From positions 148,947 to 212,946 of the forward strand of contig JAEWPC010000090.1 of NCBI GenBank assembly GCA_023460795.1: 64,000 bases of DNA. The letters are read 5' to 3'. Position 1 is the first letter of the stretch, and each line of letters starts with the position of its first letter. Below the pieces are notes generated by a model. That model was given only the letters and a program-made list of their open reading frames with translations, was not told where the DNA came from and searched no databases. The DNA comes from Bacillota bacterium. GTDB lineage: Bacteria > Bacillota > Bacilli > Paenibacillales > Paenibacillaceae. Below are positions 25,512 through 34,563 of the stretch, piece after piece. The translations under genes and the position numbers were made by a program.

Positions 25512-26423
25512 TTAGTGGTCGCGAGACAACAGAAAATCCGCGATCTGACGGAGACGATCCGGCTTCGCCAAGCCGGCGCCGCCAAGCGCATCGTTCGCTT
25601 CTCTCGTCAGCGTAGACACGCGCTCGCGGCTCGCATCCAAGCCGATCAAATACGGATACGTGACTTTGTGTTGTCGCTCGTCGCTTTTGACCGGTTTGCC
25701 CAGCTTGGCCTCGTCACCGGTCAGGTCCAATATATCGTCTTGGATTTGGAACGCCAGACCGACGTTGCGCCCGAACAGCTCGAGCGCGGCAAGCTGCTTG
25801 TCGCTCGCTTCGGCCGCATGGCCGCCGGCTCTTAAGCTGAACGCGATCAGATCGCTCGTCTTGTGGAGATGGATAAACTCCAGCTGTTCCAGCGTCGTTA
25901 CGCCTTGCTCGCCGAGCATATCCGCGACTTGGCCTCCTACCATCCCGGCGAGTCCCGCGAATCGGGACAGCTCCGCGACGACGGCAAGCGCCCGATCGGC
26001 AGGAACCCCAAGCTTAGCGGCTTCCGAAGCGACATGAAACGCATGCGTCAACAACCCGTCACCGGCTAATATCGCCATCGCCTCGCCGTGCACTTTATGG
26101 TTCGTAAGCCGGCCGCGGCGATAATCGTCGTCGTCCATCGCGGGCAGATCGTCGTGGATGAGCGAATACGTATGGATCATCTCGACCGCCGCCGCGAACG
26201 GCATCGCTCTGGCCGAAGCCGCATCGTCTCCCGCCACCGATTCGGCGGCAGCCAGCACGAATATCGGGCGCAGCCGCTTGCCGCCCGCGAGCAGCGAATA
26301 GTCCATCGCTTCTTTAAGCTTCGAGGGAATTCCCCATTGCTGCGGATATACGGACAATAATGCCTGTTCCACTTTATCTCGTTGCAAATGCAGGTAGGTA
26401 TGCAAGCTATCTGATATCGTCAC
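25512..26423 (-). CDS. ispA: Farnesyl diphosphate synthase (short-chain polyprenyl synthase)
   Basis: IspA condenses IPP with DMAPP and GPP to give farnesyl diphosphate for quinone, undecaprenyl and heme-side-chain synthesis. The 303-residue enzyme has LLAGGKRLRP, the first Asp-rich motif LIHDDLPAMDDDDYRRGR and the second QIQDDILDLTGD, plus HLHKTSDLI. The start is a GTG (26423) with AGGGG 7 nt upstream, 17 nt after xseB. Its stop lies directly against the type C repeat array. Confidence 0.95.
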   Translation of the reverse strand: MTISDSLHTYLHLQRDKVEQALLSVYPQQWGIPSKLKEAMDYSLLAGGKRLRPIFVLAAAESVAGDDAASARAMPFAAAVEMIHTYSLIHDDLPAMDDDDYRRGRLTNHKVHGEAMAILAGDGLLTHAFHVASEAAKLGVPADRALAVVAELSRFAGLAGMVGGQVADMLGEQGVTTLEQLEFIHLHKTSDLIAFSLRAGGHAAEASDKQLAALELFGRNVGLAFQIQDDILDLTGDEAKLGKPVKSDERQHKVTYPYLIGLDASRERVSTLTREANDALGGAGLAKPDRLRQIADFLLSRDH

Positions 26424-26440
26424 GCGAATTCCCCTATTCT

Positions 26441-26716
26441 CTAGCTGTCGCTTTGAGCCGGCACGAACGGCTTGCGCCCGAGACCGCCCTCGCCTTCGAC
26501 AAGAATCTCGATCCGCCTTTCGACCTGCTCCAGTTTCTGTCCGCACAGGTTCGATAAGCGCATGCCTTCCTGGAACAGTTCGATCGCCGTTTCGAGCGGC
26601 ACGTCCCCGCTTTCCAGCTTGGACACGATCGACTCCAAAGATTCCATCGCCTGTTCGAAAGTGATGTTCGCTTGCTCTTCCGCCCGGGCAACGTTCAGCT
26701 CGTCTTTGTTAGCCAT
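26441..26716 (-). CDS. xseB: Exonuclease VII small subunit
   Basis: This 91-residue helical subunit binds XseA to form exonuclease VII, which degrades single-stranded DNA to oligonucleotides. FEQAMESLESIVSKLESGDV and PLETAIELFQEGMRL are the family signature. Two ATGs are possible: the one at 26716 (MANKDEL, overlapping xseA by 8 nt) and one 9 nt upstream. I prefer the inner one for its ribosome-site spacing. Confidence 0.94.
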   Translation of the reverse strand: MANKDELNVARAEEQANITFEQAMESLESIVSKLESGDVPLETAIELFQEGMRLSNLCGQKLEQVERRIEILVEGEGGLGRKPFVPAQSDS

Positions 26717-28070
26717 CCTGACCATCCTCTCCTTCGATTCCCCATACTTGACAGCTTAGCTTCCCGTCCGTCAGCTTGACGCGAATCAAGTCGCCCGGTT
26801 GCACGTTATCGATCGAGCGGACGAGCGTTCGCTCCCGTTCGTCATAGACGAGGCTGTAACCGCGAGCCATAACCTTGAGCGGACTTAACGCATCCAGATG
26901 ACGAACGAGGGAGCTCCAGCGATTCGCGTTCGTTCTCGCGAGCCCGTTCATGGCCAGCGTCAAGCTTCGCCGGTTCGTATCCAATCTCTGCCTAGCCAGC
27001 ATCGCTTGCTGCTCGGGGCTCTTCGCCCTTAGCTTCGCGGTCAGCCTCGCCAGCTTGTCTGTCTGGCGGGCGAACTGCGCGTTCATTCTGTAGTCGAGCC
27101 TCTCCCTTAACCGATCGAGGCGTTCCGCTTGTACGAGCAAGCTTCGTTTGGGCTGCATGAACGTCGGCGATTGTCTCGCCCGGACCAGCCGCTCCCGCGA
27201 GCGATCCAAGGCATTGCGCAGCGAGCGTACGAGTTGCCCGTGCATATAAGCGATCCGCTGTCTCAGCTCGGCCGCGTGCGGGACCGCCAGCTCCGCGGCA
27301 GCCGTAGGCGTCGGCGCGCGCAAGTCCGCGGCGAAATCCGCGATCGTGAAGTCCGTCTCGTGGCCGACAGCCGAGATTACCGGAATGCGAGAGCCTCGCA
27401 CCGCTCTCGCGACCGCTTCTTCGTTGAACGCCCACAGCTCCTCCAGCGAGCCGCCGCCTCGCCCGACGATCAGCACGTCCGCCTCGCCCAGCGCGTTCAT
27501 TGCCGCAATTGCCTTCACGATCGAAGGCGCCGCTTGCGTTCCTTGTACGGATACGGGATATAGCAGCACGTTCACCGCAGGGTTCCGGCGCTGAATCGTA
27601 ATGATAATGTCGCGTACGGCCGCTCCCGTTGGGGAAGTAATGACGCCGACGGTTCGAGGATAGCTTGGTATCGGCCGTTTGAACCTCTCCGAGAACAATC
27701 CTTCTGCCTCAAGTTTGCGTTTCAACTGTTCAAACGCCAAATACAGGCTGCCGATTCCGTCAGGTTGCATCGCCGTCGCGTAAAATTGATACTGTCCATC
27801 GCGCTCATAAACGGAGATGCCTCCGCGAGCCAACACCTTCATTCCGTCCTTCGGTGCGAACGGAAGCCGTTGGTTGTAGGAGGCAAACATAATGCATTTC
27901 AGGCGACCGCCTTCGTCCTTAAGCGTAAAGTACATATGTCCGCTGGAGTGCCGCGTAAAGTTGGATATTTCGCCTTTCAGCCATATATCCTGAAGACTCG
28001 CGTCGCCCTCCAGCTTCATTTTGATCAGACGGTTAATGTCGCGAATGGTTATGACTCTTGTCGGTTCCAT
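26709..28070 (-). CDS. xseA: Exonuclease VII large subunit
   Basis: The 453-residue catalytic subunit has an N-terminal OB fold (about 1-100; IWLKGEISNFTRHSSGHMYF), the exonuclease domain with VGVITSPTGAAVRDI, DVLIVGRGGGSLEELWAFN and ISAVGHETDFTIADFAADLRAPTPTAAAE, and a coiled-coil C-terminal part. Length is normal. It is 40 nt after folD and overlaps xseB. Confidence 0.96.
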   Translation of the reverse strand: MEPTRVITIRDINRLIKMKLEGDASLQDIWLKGEISNFTRHSSGHMYFTLKDEGGRLKCIMFASYNQRLPFAPKDGMKVLARGGISVYERDGQYQFYATAMQPDGIGSLYLAFEQLKRKLEAEGLFSERFKRPIPSYPRTVGVITSPTGAAVRDIIITIQRRNPAVNVLLYPVSVQGTQAAPSIVKAIAAMNALGEADVLIVGRGGGSLEELWAFNEEAVARAVRGSRIPVISAVGHETDFTIADFAADLRAPTPTAAAELAVPHAAELRQRIAYMHGQLVRSLRNALDRSRERLVRARQSPTFMQPKRSLLVQAERLDRLRERLDYRMNAQFARQTDKLARLTAKLRAKSPEQQAMLARQRLDTNRRSLTLAMNGLARTNANRWSSLVRHLDALSPLKVMARGYSLVYDERERTLVRSIDNVQPGDLIRVKLTDGKLSCQVWGIEGEDGQDG

Positions 28071-28110
28071 CGGTACCGGCTCCCTTCCATGCGCGGCGCG
28101 CTAGGCTGGA

Positions 28111-28968
28111 CTACGCCAAACCGTTGGCACGCTTGGCGGATTTGAGCGTGTTCGCCATAAGCATCGTTATCGTCATCGGCCCGACTCCGCGCGGTACCGG
28201 CGTAATCCAACCGGCCGTATCCAGCACGTCGTCGAAGTCTACGTCGCCGCATAACTTGCCGTCGGGAAGACGATTCATCCCGACGTCGATCACGACGGCG
28301 CCCGGCTTCACCCATTCTTTCTTGACCAGCTTGGCTACGCCAACGGCTACGACGAGGATATCGGCTTGTCTAGCCATCTCCGGCAAATTCGGCGTGCGCG
28401 AATGGCACATGGTGACCGTCGCGTTCTCGCGAAGGAGCAGCATCGATACCGGCTTGCCTACGATATTGCTGCGGCCGATTACGACGGCATGTTTGCCTGC
28501 CGGCGAATTGCCCGTCCGTTTGAGCAGCTCGATAACTCCCGACGGCGTGCAAGGAAGCAGCGCATCGTCTCCGATCATCAAATTGCCGACGCTGACCGGA
28601 TGGAACCCGTCGACGTCCTTGTCTACGGAGATCGCGTCGATGACCGCTTTCTCTTGGATATGCTTAGGCAGCGGCAGCTGCACGAGAATGCCGTGAATAT
28701 TGGCGCTGCGATTGTATTGGTCGATCAAGTCCAGAAGCGCTTGTTGCGAAGTTTCAGCGGGCAGCCGCACGACTTCGGAATAGTAACCGAGCTGTTCGCA
28801 AGCCTTCGCCTTGTTCTTCACGTACACTTGGGAGGCAGGATCCTCGCCTACGAGAATGACGATTAGTCCCGGCGTTACGCCTTGCTTCTTCAACTGCTCG
28901 ACTTCTTGACGAAGCTCCACTCGAATTTCATCGGAAATATTTTTGCCATCAATGATTTGAGCGCTCAT
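28111..28968 (-). CDS. folD: Methylenetetrahydrofolate dehydrogenase/cyclohydrolase FolD
   Basis: This bifunctional enzyme interconverts 5,10-methylene-, methenyl- and 10-formyl-tetrahydrofolate with NADP+. The 285-residue chain has YVKNKAKACEQLGY (catalytic Lys/Tyr region), LVQLPLPKHI and VIGRSNIVGKPVSMLLL (NADP site), ending DVDFDDV and PVPRGVGPMTITMLM. The start is ATG 28968, two bases after the nusB stop; an upstream TTG two codons earlier is less likely. Confidence 0.96.
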   Translation of the reverse strand: MSAQIIDGKNISDEIRVELRQEVEQLKKQGVTPGLIVILVGEDPASQVYVKNKAKACEQLGYYSEVVRLPAETSQQALLDLIDQYNRSANIHGILVQLPLPKHIQEKAVIDAISVDKDVDGFHPVSVGNLMIGDDALLPCTPSGVIELLKRTGNSPAGKHAVVIGRSNIVGKPVSMLLLRENATVTMCHSRTPNLPEMARQADILVVAVGVAKLVKKEWVKPGAVVIDVGMNRLPDGKLCGDVDFDDVLDTAGWITPVPRGVGPMTITMLMANTLKSAKRANGLA

Positions 28969-28970
28969 CT

Positions 28971-29423
28971 TCAATCTTCCCCCTGCTTGTTCTCTTCCTT
29001 CTCCCTCAGCATGCGGCCGAGAACGCCGTTCACGAATTTGCCGTTCTCCGCCAAGCCGAAATGCTTAGCCAGTTCGATCGCTTCGTTAATCGCGACTTTG
29101 GCTGGAACGTCGTCGCGATATTCCATCTCGTACGCCGCTAGGCGCAACACCTGACGGTCCACGCGGGATAAGCGGTCGACTTGCCAACCGGTCAGATACA
29201 CGGCAAGCTGACGATCGATGCCATCGCGATTGTCGGTTACCCCTTCCACAAGCTCGCGCGTATACGCGTCGATCTTGGCCAATTCGCCGACTTCCGCGCC
29301 GATTTCGTTCTCTTGGCGTGCCTCGTTCATAATGACGTTCACGGCCTCGTCGCCCGATACGCCGTTCATTTCCATCAGGTACAAGCTTTGTACCGCGATT
29401 TCCCTTGCCAGTCTGCGTTTCAT
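28971..29423 (-). CDS. nusB: Transcription antitermination factor NusB
   Basis: NusB with NusE (S10) binds boxA of rRNA leaders to suppress termination. The 150-residue helical protein has RRLAREIAVQSLYLMEMNG, DRLSRVDRQVLRLAAYEM and PAKVAINEAIELAKHFG, all family landmarks. The ATG at 29423 is chosen because the 31 preceding residues of the open frame have no NusB similarity. Confidence 0.95.
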   Translation of the reverse strand: MKRRLAREIAVQSLYLMEMNGVSGDEAVNVIMNEARQENEIGAEVGELAKIDAYTRELVEGVTDNRDGIDRQLAVYLTGWQVDRLSRVDRQVLRLAAYEMEYRDDVPAKVAINEAIELAKHFGLAENGKFVNGVLGRMLREKEENKQGED

Positions 29424-29493
29424 GAGTTCTACTGAATCCCCCGCTCTTAACTGTAACTGATGCCCGTAAAAGTAGTATGATGCCCTCACGAGC

Positions 29494-29536
29494 AGAAAAA
29501 ACCTAAGGCGACGCAAAGCCGAAGCTTATCGTCGCC
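29494..29536 (-). terminator. Terminator after the asp23-amaP-DUF2273 genes
   Basis: GGCGACG pairs with CGTCGCC, the interior can pair further (AAGC/GCTT), and the minus strand continues TTAGGTTTTTTC. It lies 21 bp past the DUF2273 stop. Confidence 0.65.
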
Positions 29537-29556
29537 GTTCAAGCCATTTCGCAGCG

Positions 29557-29787
29557 TTATCGCGAACGCGGCCAACGATCCGTCAACCACTCCGTCAGTC
29601 GATCCCACGGCAGGATCGGCCCTTTGCCTTCGTCTCTCTGCTTGCCTACCCAAAAGCCGATTCCGACGATCAGCGCGCAGAAGAGCATGTCCCAAAATCC
29701 GGCGAATAAATAGATGATTCCGAATATTAGCCCTGCTGCGACTCCGGAGATTCGCCCGCCGTAATGTTCCCACGCGTATTTCCACAT
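29557..29787 (-). CDS. DUF2273 small membrane protein
   Basis: This 76-residue protein has two closely spaced membrane segments (about 14-30 and 32-48) with GGRISGVAAGLIFGIIYLF and FWVGKQRDEGKG in between and after, the DUF2273 pattern. Such proteins accompany Asp23/AmaP genes and are thought to belong to the same membrane assembly. Only 11 nt separate it from amaP. Confidence 0.8.
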   Translation of the reverse strand: MWKYAWEHYGGRISGVAAGLIFGIIYLFAGFWDMLFCALIVGIGFWVGKQRDEGKGPILPWDRLTEWLTDRWPRSR

Positions 29788-29798
29788 GGTGGCGCCTC

Positions 29799-30362
29799 CT
29801 ATTCCACGCGGCTTTTGAAGGTCGTGGGTGCTTGCGTCAAGTTCGCGATGAATACGGACACCTCGGCGACGGGAATCCCCGTCGTCTCTTCAATTTGCTG
29901 CGATACGGTTCGTTGCATTTCTTCCGACAGTGTAGGAATGGAGCTGTCGCCGTCCACGAAGGCGCGGATTTGGATTTCCAATCCGGACTCGGATATGCGT
30001 ACTCGGGCTCTCAGGTCCTTGACGCCGCGCGAGCGCGATGCCGCTTTAAGCGCGAGATTCTCCACCGTCTCGACGGAAATCTTGATGTCGCCGTGCTCCG
30101 TGCGTTGGTTAATGGAAGGCGCCGCGCTTCCGCCGCGGCTAACGGACACGATGAAGAAACGTATGCTGACGAGCAACAAAGCGATCGCAACGCAAATGAC
30201 CGTAACTTGAACGACTTGCGATTCGCCGGTCATATTATCGAGCCAATCGTGCAGGCCTTTCTCGTTCAATCCGCCGCTGGCGGCGATAATGGCGAAGACC
30301 GAGACGATTCCGATCGCGATGCTATACAAGAAAAGCAGCAGCCTGTCCAACAATTTAATCAA
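29799..30362 (-). CDS. amaP: Alkaline-shock membrane anchor protein AmaP
   Basis: The 187-residue protein has two N-terminal membrane helices (about 7-28 and 55-75), joined by a short loop, followed by a soluble domain rich in alternating beta-strand residues. In Staphylococcus AmaP tethers Asp23 to the membrane; the adjacent asp23 supports the same role. IETVENLALKAASRSRGVKDLR and the Gln-Gln-Ile-Glu-Glu-Thr-Thr-Gly-Ile stretch resemble an Asp23-like fold in the soluble half. Confidence 0.85.
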   Translation of the reverse strand: MIKLLDRLLLFLYSIAIGIVSVFAIIAASGGLNEKGLHDWLDNMTGESQVVQVTVICVAIALLLVSIRFFIVSVSRGGSAAPSINQRTEHGDIKISVETVENLALKAASRSRGVKDLRARVRISESGLEIQIRAFVDGDSSIPTLSEEMQRTVSQQIEETTGIPVAEVSVFIANLTQAPTTFKSRVE

Positions 30363-30423
30363 CGGTAGCGTCCTCCCTATTCTCCATAGGCTGTAGGTAT
30401 CGGAAAAAAGCTGAATGATAGCG

Positions 30424-30471
30424 AAAAGGCCTCTAGCGAGAATCCCTGCAGGATTTACTCGTCAGAGGGCC
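30424..30471 (-). terminator. Hairpin between asp23 and amaP
   Basis: GGCCCTCT-n-CGAG...CTCG-n-AGAGGCC with an inner AATCC/GGATT pair and TTTT following on the minus strand. Placed inside the operon, it would lower amaP expression relative to asp23. Confidence 0.6.
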
Positions 30472-30527
30472 GTCATCCGCATACCGGAAAGGCTCCGTCC
30501 GGCGCTTCACGCAGCGCCGTGACGGGT

Positions 30528-30935
30528 TTATCTGACACGGGCGTGCAAGTCTTCTTCGCCAGGCTTATCGCCTTGTTTGAAATGCACGTCGTGTACGTGT
30601 ACGTTGACTTCTACGACTGACAATCCGGTCATCGTCTCGATCGAGTGTTTCACGTTGCGTTGAATTTCCGTCGAGATATCCGGAATTCTCTTGCCGAATT
30701 GGACGATGATCGACACGTCGATCGCCGCTTCGCGCTGGCCGACTTCCACCTTTACGCCTTTGGACAGGTTCTTGCGTCCGAGCAGTTCGGCGATTCCCGA
30801 AGAAAGACCGCCGCTCATGCCCGCCACGCCATCGACTTCGACCGTTGCGAGGCCGGCAATGACCTCGATCACTTCAGGAGCGATCTCGATCGTTCCAAGA
30901 TCCGTGCGTTCATATTCCGGTGCTATCGTCTCCAT
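30528..30935 (-). CDS. yqhY: Asp23/Gls24 envelope stress protein (YqhY)
   Basis: This 135-residue cytoplasmic protein collects at the membrane and supports envelope homeostasis. In B. subtilis YqhY is linked to acetyl-CoA carboxylase activity and sits next to accBC, as here. GTIEIAPEVIEVIAGLATVEVDGVAGM-type beginning and VSIIVQFGKRIPDISTEIQ are the family core. The ATG at 30935 has GGAGGTGG 8 nt upstream; longer frames are unsupported. Confidence 0.9.
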   Translation of the reverse strand: METIAPEYERTDLGTIEIAPEVIEVIAGLATVEVDGVAGMSGGLSSGIAELLGRKNLSKGVKVEVGQREAAIDVSIIVQFGKRIPDISTEIQRNVKHSIETMTGLSVVEVNVHVHDVHFKQGDKPGEEDLHARVR

Positions 30936-31062
30936 GCTTGGTTCCACCTCCATGTGCCCGGCCAATGCCAAGCTTTCAGCATTTCAGATGTCCGAGCATT
31001 CGCCTTCACTACTAATAAATATAGCATCCGCGGATAATTATGACAAACGCTTGGCCCGTTCC

Positions 31063-32445
31063 TTAAATTTGAACCTGCTCCCGGGAAGGCTCGGGATCGC
31101 CGTTCACGTCATGCTCCTCGAGGAACTTGATGTCGAACGTTCCCCGATTGAAAATCGGGTGGTTCAGCAGCTTCATATGGAACGGAATCGTCGTCTTCAC
31201 GCCTTCGATAATGAATTCGCTCAGCGCTCTGCGCATTCTCGCGATCGCTTCGTCGCGGGTCGGCGCCCATACGATCAGCTTGGCGATCATCGAGTCGTAA
31301 TGAGGCGAAATCATGTATTGCGAATAAGCGCCGCTGTCAACCCGCACGCCCGGTCCGCCCGGTGGCAAATAGAAGCCGATCCGGCCCGGCGAAGGCATGA
31401 AGTTGCGCTCGGAATCTTCCGCGTTAATACGGCATTCGATGGACCAGCCGTCGAATTTCACTTGCTCCTGCGTGAACGACAGCGGAGCGCCTTCGGCGAC
31501 GGAAATCATCTCTTTGATCAGATCAATGCCCGTGATCATCTCCGTAACGGGATGTTCGACTTGAATACGGGTATTCATCTCCATGAAATAAAATTGGCCA
31601 TCCGGACCGAGAAGATACTCGATCGTTCCCGCGCCGGAGTAATTAACGGCTTTCGCCGCGCGCACGGACGCTTGACCCATACGCTCGCGCAGAGCGGGCG
31701 TCATGACTGGGCATGGCGCTTCTTCCACGAGCTTCTGGCGGCGGCGTTGCACAGAGCAGTCCCGTTCGCCGAGGTACACGACGTTGCCGTGCTTGTCGGC
31801 GATAATCTGAATCTCAACGTGCTTCATGCCCGTTAGATACTTCTCCAAGTAAACGCCCGCGTTGCCGAACGCTTTCTGGGCTTCCTGCTGCGCGGTCGAA
31901 ATCTCGCGAATGAGCATTTCCTCGTTCTCCGCGAGACGGATGCCTCTACCCCCGCCGCCGGCCGTCGCCTTGATGATGACCGGATAACCGATCTCGCGAG
32001 CGACGCGAATCGCGTCGTCCAAATCCTCGATCAAGCCGTCGGAGCCGGGAATGACGGGCACGTCGGCTTCCTTCATCGTCTGCTTGGCGACGGATTTGTC
32101 GCCCATGCGGCTGATCGCCTCCGAGGAAGGACCGATGAAGGAGATGTTGCAAGTCTCGCAGATGTCCGCGAAGTCCGCGTTCTCGGACAAAAACCCGTAA
32201 CCGGGATGAATGGCGTCGCAATCCGTTAACGTAGCGACGCTCATAATGTTCGTAAGGTTGAGATAGCTGTCTTTGGATGCCGTCGGCCCGATGCAATACG
32301 CTTCGTCGGCCAGACGCACGTGCAAAGATTCGCGGTCGGCTTCGGAGTAGACGGCCACGGCCGTAATTCCGAGCTCTCGGCAGGCGCGGATGATGCGAAC
32401 CGCGATTTCACCGCGATTGGCGACCAGTATCTTCTGAAATTTCAA
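31063..32445 (-). CDS. accC: Acetyl-CoA carboxylase, biotin carboxylase subunit
   Basis: AccC uses ATP and bicarbonate to carboxylate biotin on AccB, the first half-reaction of malonyl-CoA synthesis. The 460-residue enzyme starts KFQKILVANRGEIAVRIIRA and has the glycine-rich ATP-grasp loop GGGGRGIRLAE, RDCSVQRRRQKLVEEAPCP and MNTRIQVEHPVTEMITGIDL. The C-terminus is slightly extended. It follows accB by 19 nt. Confidence 0.97.
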   Translation of the reverse strand: MKFQKILVANRGEIAVRIIRACRELGITAVAVYSEADRESLHVRLADEAYCIGPTASKDSYLNLTNIMSVATLTDCDAIHPGYGFLSENADFADICETCNISFIGPSSEAISRMGDKSVAKQTMKEADVPVIPGSDGLIEDLDDAIRVAREIGYPVIIKATAGGGGRGIRLAENEEMLIREISTAQQEAQKAFGNAGVYLEKYLTGMKHVEIQIIADKHGNVVYLGERDCSVQRRRQKLVEEAPCPVMTPALRERMGQASVRAAKAVNYSGAGTIEYLLGPDGQFYFMEMNTRIQVEHPVTEMITGIDLIKEMISVAEGAPLSFTQEQVKFDGWSIECRINAEDSERNFMPSPGRIGFYLPPGGPGVRVDSGAYSQYMISPHYDSMIAKLIVWAPTRDEAIARMRRALSEFIIEGVKTTIPFHMKLLNHPIFNRGTFDIKFLEEHDVNGDPEPSREQVQI

Positions 32446-32464
32446 GTTGAAATCCTCCTTCGGA

Positions 32465-32953
32465 TTATTCCGGCTTCACGAGGAACAGCGGTTGGCCGAA
32501 TTCGACGAGTTGACCGTTCTCAACGAGAATTTCCACGATCTCGCCTTTGACTTCTGCTTCCAAAGGATTCATGAGCTTCATCGCTTCCAGGATGCACACG
32601 ACCGTCTTGTCGTTCACTTTGTCTCCGACGTTGACGAATACGGCCGCATCCGGCGACGGCGCGCGATAGAACGTGCCGACCATCGGAGATACGATTTTGT
32701 GCAGATTCGACTGATCCGCAGCAGGTTTGGCTTCCGCGGCGGCAGGCGCAGGTGCGGCAGAAACCGCGGCGGGCGCTTGAACGGGCGCAGGCACGTATGT
32801 ATGGGAAAGAGGTGCGGTTTGCACGTTAACGACTTCCGTGCGGCCGGGCTTGCGGATCGCGATGCGCGCTCCTTCGTTCTCGATTTCCAGTTCTTGTACA
32901 GAGGTTTGATCTACTAGTTTAATTAATTCTTTGATCTCGCTAAGCTTAAACAT
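32465..32953 (-). CDS. accB: Acetyl-CoA carboxylase biotin carboxyl carrier protein
   Basis: The 162-residue carrier has an N-terminal helical region (FKLSEIKELIKLVDQTSVQE), an Ala/Pro-rich flexible linker (about 46-80) and a biotinyl domain whose EAMKLMN motif places biotin on Lys126. The ATG at 32953 has AAGGAG 8 nt upstream; a longer frame of 19 codons is not used. It heads accB-accC, immediately after the spoIIIA operon. Confidence 0.96.
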   Translation of the reverse strand: MFKLSEIKELIKLVDQTSVQELEIENEGARIAIRKPGRTEVVNVQTAPLSHTYVPAPVQAPAAVSAAPAPAAAEAKPAADQSNLHKIVSPMVGTFYRAPSPDAAVFVNVGDKVNDKTVVCILEAMKLMNPLEAEVKGEIVEILVENGQLVEFGQPLFLVKPE

Positions 32954-33083
32954 GTCGGTCACTCCTTGAAATCGGGATATCCCGTATAAAGAAAGCTCGT
33001 ACGTTGCCATAACGGACTTATTATATCATAAACGAATAAAATGGAAAGTGCCATCCGCCTTGCGCAAGGGGCTTGGAAGCGCA

Positions 33084-33120
33084 AAGGGATGCTCCAGCCG
33101 TCTCCGGCGGAGCATCCCTT
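33084..33120 (-). terminator. Hairpin after spoIIIAH
   Basis: A 12-bp perfect stem (AAGGGATGCTCC with GGAGCATCCCTT) and inner CCG/CGG pair separate spoIIIAH from accB. The T-run is short. Confidence 0.65.
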
Positions 33121-33150
33121 GATCCGTTCGTACCTTGCGGCCGAACAAGA

Positions 33151-33813
33151 TTATTGCTGAACCACCTGCACGCTGACGTGGTCCGGAGATACGTTCAGTT
33201 CTTTGGTCGCGAGTTCGACGATGTTGACCGCTTGCTTCTTCTCCAGCTTATCGCTGAGGACGATGACCTTGTAGTTGTTCAGATCGACTTCTTCGACGAC
33301 CGCGTTCTCGAACTCGAGCAACAGTTTTTCCTCAAGGCCCGTAATGCGGTAGTCCGTATCTTCGAGCCGTCTAAGCTGTTCGGACGCCTGCTGGGCTTCC
33401 TCCGGCGAACGGTTCTTCGTATCGGCCATGATCGCGGACAGATCGTCGGCTTCCTTGTCTACTTTCTCGCGACGTTGCAGCTGGATCGAATCGAGCAACT
33501 CCGCGCCGGTCAGGTTGTTGTATTCCTTGAGCACGGCTTGATCTTCTTCAGGCAAGCCGGACGAAGCATCGTCCGACGGAGCGGCGTCGTTGCCCTTGCT
33601 CGTGGCGCTTATTTCGCCCGTGAGCGTATCCACTTCGGTAATCTCGAACCCATCCCCGGATGCCTTAGTCGCGTCGGTCAAATTCGTCTGCTCGGTAATT
33701 CCGCTGGCGTTGTCGGTCGGGGTCACATCCTCCGTGAACAAATAGTACGCGGACAGGATCACCATCAGGCTCAGCATCGAGACCAGCCAAATCGTTTGAC
33801 GTTTGTTGTTCAT
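33151..33813 (-). CDS. spoIIIAH: Stage III sporulation protein AH
   Basis: SpoIIIAH in the mother-cell membrane binds forespore SpoIIQ across the intermembrane space and forms a ring of the feeding-tube channel. The 220-residue protein has one N-terminal helix (about 8-27, IWLVSMLSLMVILSAYYLF), an acidic linker with low-complexity Ser/Asp, a coiled coil (about 105-150) and a C-terminal ring-building (YscJ-like) domain with ENAVVEEVDLNNYKVIVLSD. Last gene of the operon. Confidence 0.95.
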   Translation of the reverse strand: MNNKRQTIWLVSMLSLMVILSAYYLFTEDVTPTDNASGITEQTNLTDATKASGDGFEITEVDTLTGEISATSKGNDAAPSDDASSGLPEEDQAVLKEYNNLTGAELLDSIQLQRREKVDKEADDLSAIMADTKNRSPEEAQQASEQLRRLEDTDYRITGLEEKLLLEFENAVVEEVDLNNYKVIVLSDKLEKKQAVNIVELATKELNVSPDHVSVQVVQQ

Positions 33814-33890
33814 TGCTCCATTCCTCCCAATAATTAGGTTGATCTTGCACGATTAACGTTCGTCTTGCGGGCTTACGCGACTGCTCCTGT

Positions 33891-34559
33891 TCACGTCTTG
33901 CGCGGGACTACGGAAATTTTATGCAAAGGGACGTCCAGGCCGCGTGATACCGCTTCGGCGATTAGTTTATGAACCGTCGCGTTCTCCGCGCCTTTAGCCA
34001 CGATGATAACGCCTCTGACTTTGGGTTTCAGCTTCTTCACGACGATCGGCGACTGTCCGTCGTTCACTTCGTACAGAACGACTTGGCCGTCGTTCGTCAC
34101 TTCCGTGATGTGTCGGTTGGCGCCGTTACGGTCGGACTCCTCGGTAATTTGCTGCGTCCTTTTCTCGTTCAAGCCGAGCACCGTCTCCTCCGTAGACTCG
34201 ACGGTTACGAGCACCTGCGCCGTCCCGACGCCGACGATCGTCTCCAGCAATTCCTTCAGCCTGTTCTCGAGCTGGCTCTCGATGTCGGTGAACGGATCGT
34301 CCTGCTTGCTGTCGCCTCCGCCGACGAATGCTTCCTGCTGGGGGACGTCCTCATCCCGGGGCGGCGACAAATCCGATCCGCCGCCGGGATCGACCGGCTT
34401 GATATTCAACAAGGAGGCGGCGAGCAGCAGCGCCGCGCCGATCAGACCGACGAGCACCAGCCAGCGAAATGCCTTGATTCTGCGCGGCCCCCCCGGTCCG
34501 CCGGCATCGCCTTTGCCTCCCCCGATGAACGCTTCCATCTGCTGCAGCCAATTGGCCAT
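33891..34559 (-). CDS. spoIIIAG: Stage III sporulation protein AG
   Basis: SpoIIIAG forms the large ring of the SpoIIIA-SpoIIQ channel. The 222-residue chain has a Gly-rich N-terminus, one membrane helix (about 32-50, WLVLVGLIGAALLLAASLL), a Pro/Asp/Gly linker and the ring-building domain with LLETIVGVGTAQVLVTVEST and KVRGVIIVAKGAENA. Four bases separate it from spoIIIAF. Confidence 0.96.
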   Translation of the reverse strand: MANWLQQMEAFIGGGKGDAGGPGGPRRIKAFRWLVLVGLIGAALLLAASLLNIKPVDPGGGSDLSPPRDEDVPQQEAFVGGGDSKQDDPFTDIESQLENRLKELLETIVGVGTAQVLVTVESTEETVLGLNEKRTQQITEESDRNGANRHITEVTNDGQVVLYEVNDGQSPIVVKKLKPKVRGVIIVAKGAENATVHKLIAEAVSRGLDVPLHKISVVPRKT

Positions 34560-34563
34560 CCTC